Positions 18,283 to 26,612 of a DNA stretch of 64,000 bases are shown piece after piece. The translations under genes were made by a program, and so were the position numbers. Origin of the DNA: Limoniibacter endophyticus (GTDB lineage Bacteria > Pseudomonadota > Alphaproteobacteria > Rhizobiales > Rhizobiaceae). Numbering within the stretch: the first letter of the stretch is position 1; each line of letters opens with the position of its first letter. The stretch spans positions 202,975 through 266,974 of the forward strand of contig NZ_BMZO01000007.1 of the NCBI RefSeq assembly GCF_014652835.1. Direction: 5' to 3'. The notes beneath the pieces were generated by a model that saw only the letters and a list, made by a program, of their open reading frames with translations, was not told the origin of the DNA and made no database searches.

Positions 18283-18308
18283 TTAAATTTTGTTTAAATC
18301 GGTTTTAA
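18283..18308. promoter_or_regulatory. Two overlapping CtrA-like boxes
   Basis: TTAA occurs at 18283, 18294 and 18305, each pair separated by exactly 7 bases. This gives two overlapping matches to the alphaproteobacterial CtrA consensus TTAA-N7-TTAA. They lie 112-137 bases upstream of the pckA start. The AT-rich setting raises the chance of accidental matches, so CtrA binding is a hypothesis. Confidence 0.45.
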
Positions 18309-18404
18309 ATCTGTGAAAATCCGTACGGGAGAACCATCTGCCGGGGGCCAAGGTGCCAGCATCTCAACCAAGGCGATTGTTCCGCATTAAAAGATGTGCC
18401 ACAT

Positions 18405-18422
18405 TTTGTACTCAATTTGTAC
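18405..18422. promoter_or_regulatory. TTTGTAC direct repeat upstream of chvI
   Basis: TTTGTAC occurs at 18405-18411 and again at 18416-18422, 11 bases apart start to start. It ends 53 bases before the chvI start. OmpR-family regulators such as ChvI usually bind tandem half-sites about one helical turn apart, so this is a candidate autoregulatory site. Binding is inferred from spacing only. Confidence 0.4.
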
Positions 18423-18475
18423 GCCATTACAGAGGCTGAACAGATTGAGGAGTGCTTATGGAAGGAGCCGCGAGC

Positions 18476-19177
18476 ATGGCAACCGTAGCGTTAGTGGATG
18501 ATGATCGCAATATTCTCACATCGGTGTCGATTGCACTCGAAGCCGAGGGATATCGCGTCGAAACATACACTGACGGCGTTTCCGCTTTGGATGGCTTGTT
18601 GGCGCGTGCGCCGAACCTGGCGATCCTTGATATAAAGATGCCACGCATGGACGGCATGGAATTGCTCCGCCGTTTGCGGCAGAAAAGCGATTTGCCAGTG
18701 ATCTTTCTCACGTCGAAAGACGATGAAATTGATGAACTTTTCGGCCTCAAAATGGGAGCGGATGATTTTATTCGCAAACCGTTCTCGCAGCGTTTGCTGG
18801 TCGAGCGCGTGCGTGCTGTATTGCGTCGCGCAAGCGCTCGTGATGCCGCGGTTAAAACCCCGACGCAGGCGAGCCGTTCCCTTGAAAGAGGTCAACTCGT
18901 CATGGATCAGGAGCGCCATACCTGCACCTGGAAGCAGGAACCTGTTACCTTGACCGTCACGGAATTTCTTATCCTTCACGCTTTGGCTCAGAGACCGGGC
19001 GTGGTGAAAAGCCGTGACGCTCTTATGGACGCCGCGTATGACGAGCAGGTTTATGTAGACGACCGCACGATCGACAGCCACATCAAGCGTCTGCGCAAAA
19101 AGTTCAAGGCGGTTGACGATGACTTCGACATGATCGAAACGCTTTACGGTGTGGGGTATCGTTTCCGCGAACTCTGA
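18476..19177 (+). CDS. chvI: Response regulator ChvI (BvrR-type)
   Basis: ChvI is the OmpR-family response regulator paired with ChvG. It controls envelope, exopolysaccharide and acid-response genes in rhizobia, and virulence in Brucella (BvrR) and Agrobacterium. The receiver domain (about residues 1-115) starts [15 protein letters not shown], with phospho-acceptor aspartate 52 in [10 protein letters not shown] and a conserved lysine in IRKPFS. The winged-helix output domain (about 135-230) ends [10 protein letters not shown]. The ATG at 18476 is chosen because AAGGAG lies about 9 bases upstream and the protein then begins at the receiver. Starts at 18452 or 18458 would add a short tail. It is divergent from pckA and 53 bases upstream of chvG. 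Confidence 0.95.
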   Translation: MATVALVDDDRNILTSVSIALEAEGYRVETYTDGVSALDGLLARAPNLAILDIKMPRMDGMELLRRLRQKSDLPVIFLTSKDDEIDELFGLKMGADDFIRKPFSQRLLVERVRAVLRRASARDAAVKTPTQASRSLERGQLVMDQERHTCTWKQEPVTLTVTEFLILHALAQRPGVVKSRDALMDAAYDEQVYVDDRTIDSHIKRLRKKFKAVDDDFDMIETLYGVGYRFREL

Positions 19178-19230
19178 GCAGGCAATCAGCGCGGTGTGCC
19201 ATGCGTGGAGTGCGCTGACGGATATTAACA

Positions 19231-21012
19231 ATGGCAGTTGAAGCTTCAGGTGAAAGCGTGGTCCCCAAGCCTCGAACGAGACCGCGCCCTTCTCTGGCGG
19301 GGCGCATAACGGTGCCGCTACGCCGCTTCTTCGGTCATTATATTTTTTCAAGCCTCACTCGTCGCATCGTGTTTCTCAACATGGCGGCGCTCGGCGTTTT
19401 GGTTGTGGGCATATTCTATCTCAACCAGTTTCGCGATGGCTTGATTGAAGCGCGCGTCGAAAGCCTGATGACTCAGGGCGAAATTATCGCAGGTGCGATC
19501 GCGTCGTCAGCAACGGTGGAGACCGATTCCATCAGGATCGATCCGGAGAAACTCCTTGAACTCCAGGCCGGGGACAGTCTTACGCCGAACTCCGATCAAT
19601 TGGAGAATCTAGATTTTCCGATAAATCCGGAAAGGGTGGCGCCCCTTTTACGGCGCCTGATTTCACCAACGCATACGCGGGCTCGCATCTTTGATAGAGA
19701 TGCAAACCTTCTTCTGGACTCGCGCCATCTTTATTCCCGGGGCCTAGTCCTTCGTTATGATCTTCCTTCCGTCGAGCCGAAGGAAGAGGACTTTCTTGAA
19801 AAGCTCGAACGGTTTTTATCGGGCTTATTTCGCAATACGAGCATCCCAATCTATCGCGAGCAGCCGGGTGGATCTGGCGCGGGTTTCCCCGAAGTCGTGA
19901 GTGCGCTCAACGGGTCTGCATCATACGTGGTACGTATCACCGAACAGGGTGAGCAAATTGTCTCTGTCGCCGTTCCTATCCAGCGCTTTCGTGCAGTGCT
20001 GGGAACATTGATGCTATCGACGCAAGGCGGCGACATCGACAAGATCGTGGCTGCTGAACGCATGGCCATTCTGCGCGTCTTCGGGGTTGCCACATTGGTC
20101 AACATTGTTCTTTCAATGTTGCTGGCTTCGACCATTGCCAATCCGTTGCGTCGGTTGGCGGCAGCAGCAATTCGGGTTCGCAGAGGAGTGAACAGCCGCG
20201 AGGAAATTCCGAACTTCTCGCATAGACAGGACGAAATCGGCAATCTGTCCGTCGCTTTGCGGGACATGACGAATGCCCTCTACGGCCGCATCGAAGCCAT
20301 TGAAAGCTTTGCCGCGGATGTTTCACATGAGTTGAAAAATCCTCTCACCTCTTTGCGCAGCGCAGTCGAGACTTTGCCTGTTGCGAAGACGGAAAGCGCT
20401 AAGGCACGTCTGATGGAGGTTATTCAGCACGATGTGCAACGTCTCGATCGCTTGATTACCGACATTTCCGACGCGTCGAGGCTGGATGCGGAATTGGCTC
20501 GAGTGGACGCGACCAAGCTCGACTTGAAGCCCTTCATCGAGGAGGTGCTGCAAAATGCGCGCGAGGTTAGCCGCCACAAGAAACCGGTAGCGATCGATCT
20601 TTTTGTAGAGAAACCTGTGACGGGCGGAGCGACGCCTTTTGTCGTGACGGGACACGACTTGCGCCTTGGTCAGGTCGTCACGAATTTGATCGATAATGCA
20701 CGATCCTTCGTAGACGAAGAGGCAGGACGAATACAGATCAGCTTGGCACGTCACGCCGGGAATATCATCATTCAGGTGAGTGATAATGGTCCTGGAATTC
20801 ACGTGGAGAACATAGAGCGAATTTTTGAACGCTTTTATACCGACAGGCCCTCAAACGAGGCGTTTGGCCAGAATTCGGGCCTGGGCTTGTCGATAAGCCG
20901 TCAAATTGTTGAAGCCCACGGCGGAATGCTGACCGCAGAAAATATCATTAGTGATAGCGGCAAAGTTGAAGGGGCAAGGTTCACGATCATCCTGCCTGCT
21001 GACCGAAAATGA
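19231..21012 (+). CDS. chvG: Sensor histidine kinase ChvG (BvrS/ExoS-type)
   Basis: ChvG is the membrane sensor kinase for ChvI. In rhizobia its activity is held down by the periplasmic protein ExoR, which is not in this window. The 593-residue protein has a cytoplasmic N-tail and a membrane segment near residues 45-65. A periplasmic sensor domain follows, then a second membrane segment near 270-295 (VNIVLSMLLAS) and a HAMP linker. The dimerisation helix carries histidine 366 in DVSHELKNPLTSL. The ATPase domain has N-box NLIDNARSF, DNGPGI and GLGLSIS. The stop overlaps the hprK start as ATGA, coupling the sensor to the phosphotransferase genes. Confidence 0.95.
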   Translation: MAVEASGESVVPKPRTRPRPSLAGRITVPLRRFFGHYIFSSLTRRIVFLNMAALGVLVVGIFYLNQFRDGLIEARVESLMTQGEIIAGAIASSATVETDSIRIDPEKLLELQAGDSLTPNSDQLENLDFPINPERVAPLLRRLISPTHTRARIFDRDANLLLDSRHLYSRGLVLRYDLPSVEPKEEDFLEKLERFLSGLFRNTSIPIYREQPGGSGAGFPEVVSALNGSASYVVRITEQGEQIVSVAVPIQRFRAVLGTLMLSTQGGDIDKIVAAERMAILRVFGVATLVNIVLSMLLASTIANPLRRLAAAAIRVRRGVNSREEIPNFSHRQDEIGNLSVALRDMTNALYGRIEAIESFAADVSHELKNPLTSLRSAVETLPVAKTESAKARLMEVIQHDVQRLDRLITDISDASRLDAELARVDATKLDLKPFIEEVLQNAREVSRHKKPVAIDLFVEKPVTGGATPFVVTGHDLRLGQVVTNLIDNARSFVDEEAGRIQISLARHAGNIIIQVSDNGPGIHVENIERIFERFYTDRPSNEAFGQNSGLGLSISRQIVEAHGGMLTAENIISDSGKVEGARFTIILPADRK

Positions 21013-21470
21013 TAAGTGTGCCTTGCGAGAATATTCACGCGACGCTGATTGTCTTGGATGACAAAGGTGTTTTGTTGCGAGGTCCCTCCGGTTCAGGAAA
21101 ATCAACTCTCGCCTATGCGTTGATTGATGCATATGTTGGACAGAACAGACTTGCGCGCCTTGTTGCCGATGATCGTGTCCTCGCCGAGCGACATGGAGAA
21201 CGTCTTATCGGAACCTGCCCCCCAAGCATTTGTGGACTCATGGAGGTCTCCGGTGCCGGGATAACCCGCTGGCCAGTGCTTGGTGCCTGCGTTATAGACT
21301 TCTGCTTCGATCTGGTCGATCCAGCGCTTGTAGAGCGGTTGCCCACGCCGCGCTGGACGGCAGTTTGCGGTCTGGAGCGGCCGCTGTTTTATCTGCCGGA
21401 ACGATCCATGATGACCGCTCGCAATATTGTGAGAGGCTGCATTTCCGCTTCCCTCATCGCGGATGCGTGA
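21009..21470 (+). CDS. hprK: HPr kinase/phosphorylase, short alphaproteobacterial form
   Basis: HprK phosphorylates, and may dephosphorylate, a regulatory serine of HPr. The product is only 153 residues because it lacks the N-terminal domain of the roughly 310-residue Firmicute enzyme. This short form is normal for alphaproteobacteria. The P-loop GPSGSGKST carries lysine 31, with VADDRV and the CPPSICGLMEVSGAGI block downstream. It overlaps the chvG stop by four bases. Work in Brucella has linked HprK with BvrR/BvrS, the ChvI/ChvG orthologues. Here its likely target is serine 52 of the HPr encoded 0.6 kb downstream. Confidence 0.92.
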   Translation: MISVPCENIHATLIVLDDKGVLLRGPSGSGKSTLAYALIDAYVGQNRLARLVADDRVLAERHGERLIGTCPPSICGLMEVSGAGITRWPVLGACVIDFCFDLVDPALVERLPTPRWTAVCGLERPLFYLPERSMMTARNIVRGCISASLIADA

Positions 21471-21629
21471 TGAGGGAAGCATTTATGGTTGTTGATTTTT
21501 TGCAACGACCGGAGCAGTCTTGTTGGTAGGATACCGTTAACGCGGGTGCTTTACGCAGGATTCTATGCAAGATAGATCACTTGATCGATACATGATTTTC
21601 TTCCCGCCGATGACTGGAGCCTGCATAGC

Positions 21630-22031
21630 ATGATTGGACTTGTGCTGGTTACGCACGGTAATCTGGCTGACGAATTTTCTCGGGCGGTAGAGCACGTTGT
21701 CGGCAAACAGGACAGATTCGAAACGTTGGCCATCGGACCGGACGACGATATGGAAGGTCGGCGCAGCGATATCGTTGCTGCTTGCGAGCGTGTTGATGAC
21801 GGGAACGGCGTCGTTATCTTGACGGATATGTTTGGCGGCACCCCCTCCAACCTTGCCATTTCAGTTCTGCAAGCTGGCCGGATCGAGGTTATCGCAGGCG
21901 TGAATCTCCCCATGCTCATCAAGCTTTCCAGTGTTAGAAAGCAAAATGACATGAAGCTCGCGCTCACTGAAGCGCAGGAAGCGGGACGTAAATATATAAC
22001 CGTGGCCAGTCAGCTTCTGACCGCAAAGTAA
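21630..22031 (+). CDS. PTS EIIA component, mannose type
   Basis: The 133-residue protein is an EIIA of the mannose family (ManX N-terminal-like). The phospho-histidine is residue 9 in LVLVTHG. The ILTDMFGGTPSNLA segment and VNLPMLIKL loop are typical. No sugar permease (EIIB, C or D) is encoded nearby, so it belongs to a regulatory phosphorelay with HPr and EI-Ntr rather than to sugar uptake. It is 159 bases after hprK and 18 bases before the HPr gene. Confidence 0.92.
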   Translation: MIGLVLVTHGNLADEFSRAVEHVVGKQDRFETLAIGPDDDMEGRRSDIVAACERVDDGNGVVILTDMFGGTPSNLAISVLQAGRIEVIAGVNLPMLIKLSSVRKQNDMKLALTEAQEAGRKYITVASQLLTAK

Positions 22032-22049
22032 CCCATACAGTTCGGCTTC

Positions 22050-22337
22050 ATGTCAGAGAAAAACTCTCCCCAAACGCGGATCTTTGAGATCGTCAACCAG
22101 CGCGGTCTTCATGCGCGTGCCTCAGCCAAGTTTGTCGCCTTAGTCGGCGCTTACACGTCGACGGTTTCCGTGGGGAAAGACGGCACAAGCGTTAACGGCC
22201 TATCCATCATGGGGCTGATGATGCTGGCTGCAAGCCCGGGTTGTTCGATCGAAGTAACTGCCGAGGGCGAAGATGCGGAGGAGTTTCTCGACGCGGCGCA
22301 AGCTCTGATCGCCGATAAATTTGGTGAAGAGATTTAA
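22050..22337 (+). CDS. ptsH: Phosphocarrier protein HPr
   Basis: The 95-residue HPr accepts phosphate from enzyme I on histidine 21 (RGLHARAS). It carries a second regulatory site at serine 52 (NGLSIMGLMMLAA), the target of HprK. Both residues are present, so the histidine and serine routes should both work. It follows the EIIA gene by 18 bases. Enzyme I is not in the window. Confidence 0.94.
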   Translation: MSEKNSPQTRIFEIVNQRGLHARASAKFVALVGAYTSTVSVGKDGTSVNGLSIMGLMMLAASPGCSIEVTAEGEDAEEFLDAAQALIADKFGEEI

Positions 22338-22465
22338 GCTCCGCATATAACATATAGGCATAAAGATTTCTTTATATCTGTTGTCTGCACTGGCGCCATC
22401 TGGTAGGAACCCTGCCAAAGAAGGCTGCGTCGTCAGCGAACTCATTGGCTCAAGGAGAGTATTCC

Positions 22466-23857
22466 ATGTCTGATTTTGTCGTCAAAGATCTGTCGCTGGC
22501 CGATTGGGGCCGCAAGGAACTCGACATAGCGGAAACCGAAATGCCAGGCCTCATGGCCGCTCGTGAAGAGTTTGGCAAAAGTAAGCCGCTTAAGGGTGCA
22601 CGTATTTCCGGATCGCTCCACATGACGATTCAGACAGCGGTATTGATCGAGACGCTGAAGGAACTGGGTGCAGATGTTCGTTGGGCGTCGTGCAACATCT
22701 TCTCGACGCAGGATCATGCGGCAGCGGCGATTGCAGCAACGGGAACCCCGGTTTTCGCCGTCAAGGGCGAGACACTGGAAGAGTATTGGACCTATACGGA
22801 TCAGATTTTCCAGTGGCCGGACGGTGAGCCGTCCAACATGATCCTTGATGATGGTGGCGATGCGACCATGTATATTCTTCTTGGCGCGCGGGCCGAGGCT
22901 GGAGAGGATGTCCTCACGAATCCAGGCAGCGAAGAGGAAGAGATCCTTTTTGCCCAGATCAAGAAGCGCCTGGAGCAGTCTCCGGGCTTCTTCACCAAAA
23001 CCCGTGACGCGATCAAGGGCGTAACGGAAGAGACCACGACGGGCGTCAACCGCCTCTATCAGTTGCAGAAGAAGGGTTTGCTCCCCTTCCCTGCGATCAA
23101 CGTCAACGACTCTGTCACGAAATCAAAATTTGACAATAAGTATGGCTGCAAGGAATCGCTTGTGGATGGCATACGTCGCGCAACCGACGTTATGATGGCC
23201 GGCAAGGTTGCAGTGGTTTGCGGCTATGGTGACGTTGGCAAGGGGTCGGCGGCATCGCTCTCGGGTGCAGGCGCTCGCGTGAAGGTGACGGAAGTCGATC
23301 CAATTTGCGCCCTTCAGGCGGCCATGGATGGATACGAGGTTGTAACGCTGAAAGATGCTGCGCCTCACGCCGACATCGTCATTACGACGACTGGGAACAA
23401 AGATGTCGTGACGCTCGATGACATGCGTGCGATGAAGGACATGGTCATCGTTGGCAATATCGGCCACTTCGATAATGAAATTCAGGTAACGGCTCTAAAG
23501 AACTTTACCTGGACCAATATCAAGCCGCAGGTGGATATGATCACCTTTCCCGATGGCAAGCGAATGCTCTTGCTCTCGGAAGGACGTCTGCTCAATCTGG
23601 GCAATGCGACCGGTCATCCGAGCTTCGTCATGTCGGCATCCTTCACCAATCAGGTCCTCGGTCAGATAGAACTTTGGACGAAGGGCGAGCAGTATAAGAC
23701 CGAGGTGTATGTTTTGCCCAAGCACCTTGACGAAAAGGTCGCACGCCTGCATCTCGACCGGCTGGGTGTTAAACTCAGCACGCTCTCCGAAGAGCAGGCA
23801 GCATATATTGGGGTTACGCCGCAAGGGCCATTCAAACCGGAACATTATCGCTACTAA
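22466..23857 (+). CDS. ahcY: S-adenosylhomocysteine hydrolase
   Basis: AhcY splits S-adenosylhomocysteine to adenosine and homocysteine, which removes the inhibitor of methyltransferases. The 463-residue enzyme has the NAD loop [11 protein letters not shown], the substrate block [18 protein letters not shown], and the C-terminal PEHYRY that reaches the neighbouring subunit. The ATG at 22466 (MSDFVVK) is preferred because AAGGAGAG precedes it; an earlier in-frame start adds seven residues. The adenosine released could be used by the deaminase encoded at 56.9 kb. A strong terminator follows. Confidence 0.97.
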   Translation: MSDFVVKDLSLADWGRKELDIAETEMPGLMAAREEFGKSKPLKGARISGSLHMTIQTAVLIETLKELGADVRWASCNIFSTQDHAAAAIAATGTPVFAVKGETLEEYWTYTDQIFQWPDGEPSNMILDDGGDATMYILLGARAEAGEDVLTNPGSEEEEILFAQIKKRLEQSPGFFTKTRDAIKGVTEETTTGVNRLYQLQKKGLLPFPAINVNDSVTKSKFDNKYGCKESLVDGIRRATDVMMAGKVAVVCGYGDVGKGSAASLSGAGARVKVTEVDPICALQAAMDGYEVVTLKDAAPHADIVITTTGNKDVVTLDDMRAMKDMVIVGNIGHFDNEIQVTALKNFTWTNIKPQVDMITFPDGKRMLLLSEGRLLNLGNATGHPSFVMSASFTNQVLGQIELWTKGEQYKTEVYVLPKHLDEKVARLHLDRLGVKLSTLSEEQAAYIGVTPQGPFKPEHYRY

Positions 23858-24170
23858 ACGCTAGCGCTTCAAAAAAAGACGGCGTCCTTTTAGGAGCCGT
23901 CTTTTTCGTTCTTTGTTCCGCTTCACGCTTCCGGACGAAAGAGGTAGAGTTCATTGATTCGCGCGGCGTAACCAGTTTGTTCGTCGTGGCTTGCTTGCCT
24001 GCCGGGAAGCCAGGTGGTGGCAATCGTGACGCAAGCTGATAAGTCTTACTTTGCTGCATGAATCGATTGGGCTGCCAGCGCTTCAACAAGCGGTCCGGAC
24101 GAACGCTCGACAATCGGTAATATTTGAACGGAGTGGGGATGAAAGCTGGAAACGGGCACAGGGAGCCGCA
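23858..24170. other. Spacer between ahcY and divL
   Basis: This 313-base gene-free stretch opens with the ahcY terminator. The rest has no convincing open reading frame, apart from a short in-frame extension of divL that begins at 24051. A weak inverted repeat, TGGCTT with AAGCCA, lies around 23987-24012. The divL promoter must lie here, but I could not identify it. Confidence 0.6.
23873..23906 (+). terminator. Terminator after ahcY
   Basis: GACGGC pairs with GCCGTC, and the stem continues as TCCT with AGGA around a TTT loop, with one bulged G. A run of five T follows and an A-run precedes. It lies about 15 bases past the ahcY stop. Confidence 0.9.
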
Positions 24171-26612
24171 ATGCGCGTCTTGCTAAGCTTAGTGCCGGTA
24201 TCGGCAGGACTCTTCCTGGCCACCTCGCCCGCCACCGCACAGTCACCATCTTCCCTAAGCTTCGGGCCATCCGAGGTCGTTCAGCTGTCTGTGATCGCGG
24301 GTATCATCGGCGCGGCTTTTGTTTGTGCTATTTGGCTTATCAAGCAGAAAAACAAACTCGATCGGCGCAACCGTGAACTCGGCCGCCGTCTGATCGATTT
24401 GAATGTGCAGCTTCAACGCTCGAATGCGCTTCTGAACCTGACTGGCGAGAGAATCTTGATCTGGTCCAATGATCAGGATCGTCCGGAACTCCTTGGTTCC
24501 ATGCAAGATCATTCGGAAATTCCGGAAGAACTGTCAGGCATGCTGGCATTTTCACGGTGGCTGACGGCATCCTCGGCTACCAGTGTGGAGCGCGCAATCA
24601 CCACTCTCAGAGCACAGGGCATTGCTTTCGAACTCATCTCGGAAACCCTGTCTGGAACGTTGCTAAGAGTTAAGGGCTACAAGCCTATGAGCCAGGCATT
24701 CGTGCGGTTCGAGGTGCTCGGCGATGACAGAGAAGAGATTGAGCGGTTAAGGCAAAGCAACGAAGAGCTCTCCACGGCGCAGGAGGGGCTTTTCCGGGCG
24801 CTTGACCTCCTGCCCTTGCCGCTGTGGCTACGGGATGCCGATCTGCGGCTTCGTTGGGTAAATACGGCCTATCTGAAGATGGTCGACGCGAAGGACAAAA
24901 CCTCTGTTTTGCATCAGGATGTTGAACTGTTGGGGCAGCAGGCTCGTTCAATGATTGAACGTTCGCATCTGGAGCGGGGGATTTTCGCGGAGAAGCTCAA
25001 TGCGGTTGTTTCCGGAGATCGGCGGGTTCTCCAGGTGACGGACATTCGAACCGTATCGGGCTCTATAGGCTCGGCGGAGGACATCACCGAGGTTGAGAAC
25101 CTGCGCGGCCAAATACTGGATGCGCAGCGCAGCCATTCGGAAACGCTGGATCAGCTCACGACGGCCATTGCCATATTCGATAATGATCGCCGGCTCAGGT
25201 TCTACAATCAGGCATTTCAGGAGCTCTGGGCGCTTTCTGACAGCTACCTTGCGTCCAGCCCGGATCATGTCCTGCTTCTGGATCGGCTCAGAGAAGAAGG
25301 CAAACTGCCCGAACAACCCAAATGGGCAGGATGGAAGGATGAGCTGATGGAGGCTTATCGCTCGTCCGGTTCGATTGAGCACTGGTGGCACCTGCCGGAC
25401 CGCCGCACCATTCGTGTTGTTGCCAATCCCCAACCAAAGGGCGGCGTCACGTGGATTTTCGAGAATGTAACCGAACGGATCGACCTTGAGAGCCGCTACA
25501 ATACGGCAATGCGTGTTCAGAACGAGACGCTGGACAATCTAGCGGAGGGCGTTGCGGTCTTTGGGCCGGATGGATGGTTGCGGCTGTCGAACCCTGCTTT
25601 CGAAAAGCTATGGCGGATCGATTTATCAGGTTACGAGGAAGCTCCTCACATATCCGAATTGCGCAAGATGTGTGACGATGCTGCCATAGAAAGCCCTTGG
25701 GAAGACTTTGTCTCTCTCGTGACCGGACTTTCGGACGAGCGTGTTGATCGACATGGCAATGTGGAATTGCACAGCGGAACGATATTGCGCCACGCGGTGA
25801 TCCATCTGCCGAATGGCCAGATGATGCTTACGTTCGTGGACGTAACGGATAGCGAGCGGGTGACACGCGCGCTGGCAGATAAGAATGAGGCGCTCGAGAA
25901 AGCGGACCGGTTGAAGAACGATTTCGTTCAGCATGTTTCCTATGAGCTACGCTCGCCCCTGACGAATATAATCGGCTTCACCGAACTTCTCGCCATGCCG
26001 GATACAGGGGTGCTCAACGAGCGTCAGCGTGAATATCTCCAGCACATCGGCTCGTCCTCATCCGTTCTCCTCACGGTAGTTAACGACATTCTCGATCTCG
26101 CCACCGTCGATGCCGGCATAATGCAGCTTGAAATCGGGGAAGTCGAAGTCGAGACTGTTCTGACTGCGACAGCTGAAATAATATCGGACCGATTGCGTGA
26201 GCACGCGATCGAACTGCGGCTCGATTACAAAGATGCACCGGCGAGCTTTGAGGGGGATGAGCAACGGGTTCGTCAGGTCCTTTTTAACCTGTTGCTGAAT
26301 GCATCCAACTATGCGCCTGAGAACTCGGTAGTGACTCTTGGTTGCCGAAGGGTAACAAGCCAGATCGAGTTCTGGGTCCGAGATCTTGGGCCTGGGATTC
26401 CCGTCGATATTATGGACAGCGTATTTAACCGGTTTGAGCCGCGTGTTCACGGCGGACGCAGGCGAGGGGCCGGGCTTGGACTCTCAATCGTCAAAAGTCT
26501 CGTGGAGCTTCACGGCGGGGCGGTCGCGATCGATACCGGAGAAGACCGTGGAACGACGGTCTATTGCCGCTTTCCGCTGAGTGCGACATCTTCACGAGCG
26601 GCAGCCGAGTGA
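24171..26612 (+). CDS. divL: DivL-type cell-cycle sensor with tyrosine in place of histidine
   Basis: The 813-residue protein looks like a PAS-containing histidine kinase. The N-terminus has a signal-like segment and a membrane helix (VVQLSVIAGIIGAAFVCAIWLI). PAS-like regions lie at about residues 190-310, 320-430 and 440-560, followed by the dimerisation and ATPase domains. The phospho-acceptor position is tyrosine 591 in HVSYELRSPL, where kinases have histidine. This is the hallmark of Caulobacter DivL, which senses DivK and controls CckA and so CtrA. The ATPase part has LLLNASNYAP, RDLGPGIP and GAGLGLSIVKSL. The ATG at 24171 is chosen for its GGGAG site. The stop overlaps the tsaE fusion gene (TGATG). 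Confidence 0.88.
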   Translation: MRVLLSLVPVSAGLFLATSPATAQSPSSLSFGPSEVVQLSVIAGIIGAAFVCAIWLIKQKNKLDRRNRELGRRLIDLNVQLQRSNALLNLTGERILIWSNDQDRPELLGSMQDHSEIPEELSGMLAFSRWLTASSATSVERAITTLRAQGIAFELISETLSGTLLRVKGYKPMSQAFVRFEVLGDDREEIERLRQSNEELSTAQEGLFRALDLLPLPLWLRDADLRLRWVNTAYLKMVDAKDKTSVLHQDVELLGQQARSMIERSHLERGIFAEKLNAVVSGDRRVLQVTDIRTVSGSIGSAEDITEVENLRGQILDAQRSHSETLDQLTTAIAIFDNDRRLRFYNQAFQELWALSDSYLASSPDHVLLLDRLREEGKLPEQPKWAGWKDELMEAYRSSGSIEHWWHLPDRRTIRVVANPQPKGGVTWIFENVTERIDLESRYNTAMRVQNETLDNLAEGVAVFGPDGWLRLSNPAFEKLWRIDLSGYEEAPHISELRKMCDDAAIESPWEDFVSLVTGLSDERVDRHGNVELHSGTILRHAVIHLPNGQMMLTFVDVTDSERVTRALADKNEALEKADRLKNDFVQHVSYELRSPLTNIIGFTELLAMPDTGVLNERQREYLQHIGSSSSVLLTVVNDILDLATVDAGIMQLEIGEVEVETVLTATAEIISDRLREHAIELRLDYKDAPASFEGDEQRVRQVLFNLLLNASNYAPENSVVTLGCRRVTSQIEFWVRDLGPGIPVDIMDSVFNRFEPRVHGGRRRGAGLGLSIVKSLVELHGGAVAIDTGEDRGTTVYCRFPLSATSSRAAAE

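Larger units (their letters stand above)
18172..18475. promoter_or_regulatory. Divergent control region of pckA and chvI
   Basis: This 304-base gene-free spacer is AT-rich at 18251-18310. That part holds four TTTAAA copies at 18273, 18282, 18293 and 18304, set 9 to 11 bases apart. The right part has a direct repeat of TTTGTAC close to chvI. I see no convincing open reading frame. Both pckA and chvI promoters must lie here, but I could not place -35 and -10 elements with confidence. Confidence 0.7.

Noticed and set aside
18491..19351. A 286-residue minus-strand frame over chvI
   Set aside because: It is the antisense shadow of the well-supported chvI gene and has no domain character.
20800..20805. 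Other CACGTG cores (for example near 6624, 9764, 20800, 33274, 50740 and 55149) as extra parS sites
   Set aside because: They lie inside coding sequence and match parS poorly outside the central six bases.
22338..22465. Possible SAM or SAH riboswitch upstream of ahcY
   Set aside because: The 128-base leader has a small ATAAAG/CTTTAT hairpin but none of the conserved cores I could recognise for SAM-II, SAH or SAM/SAH riboswitches.
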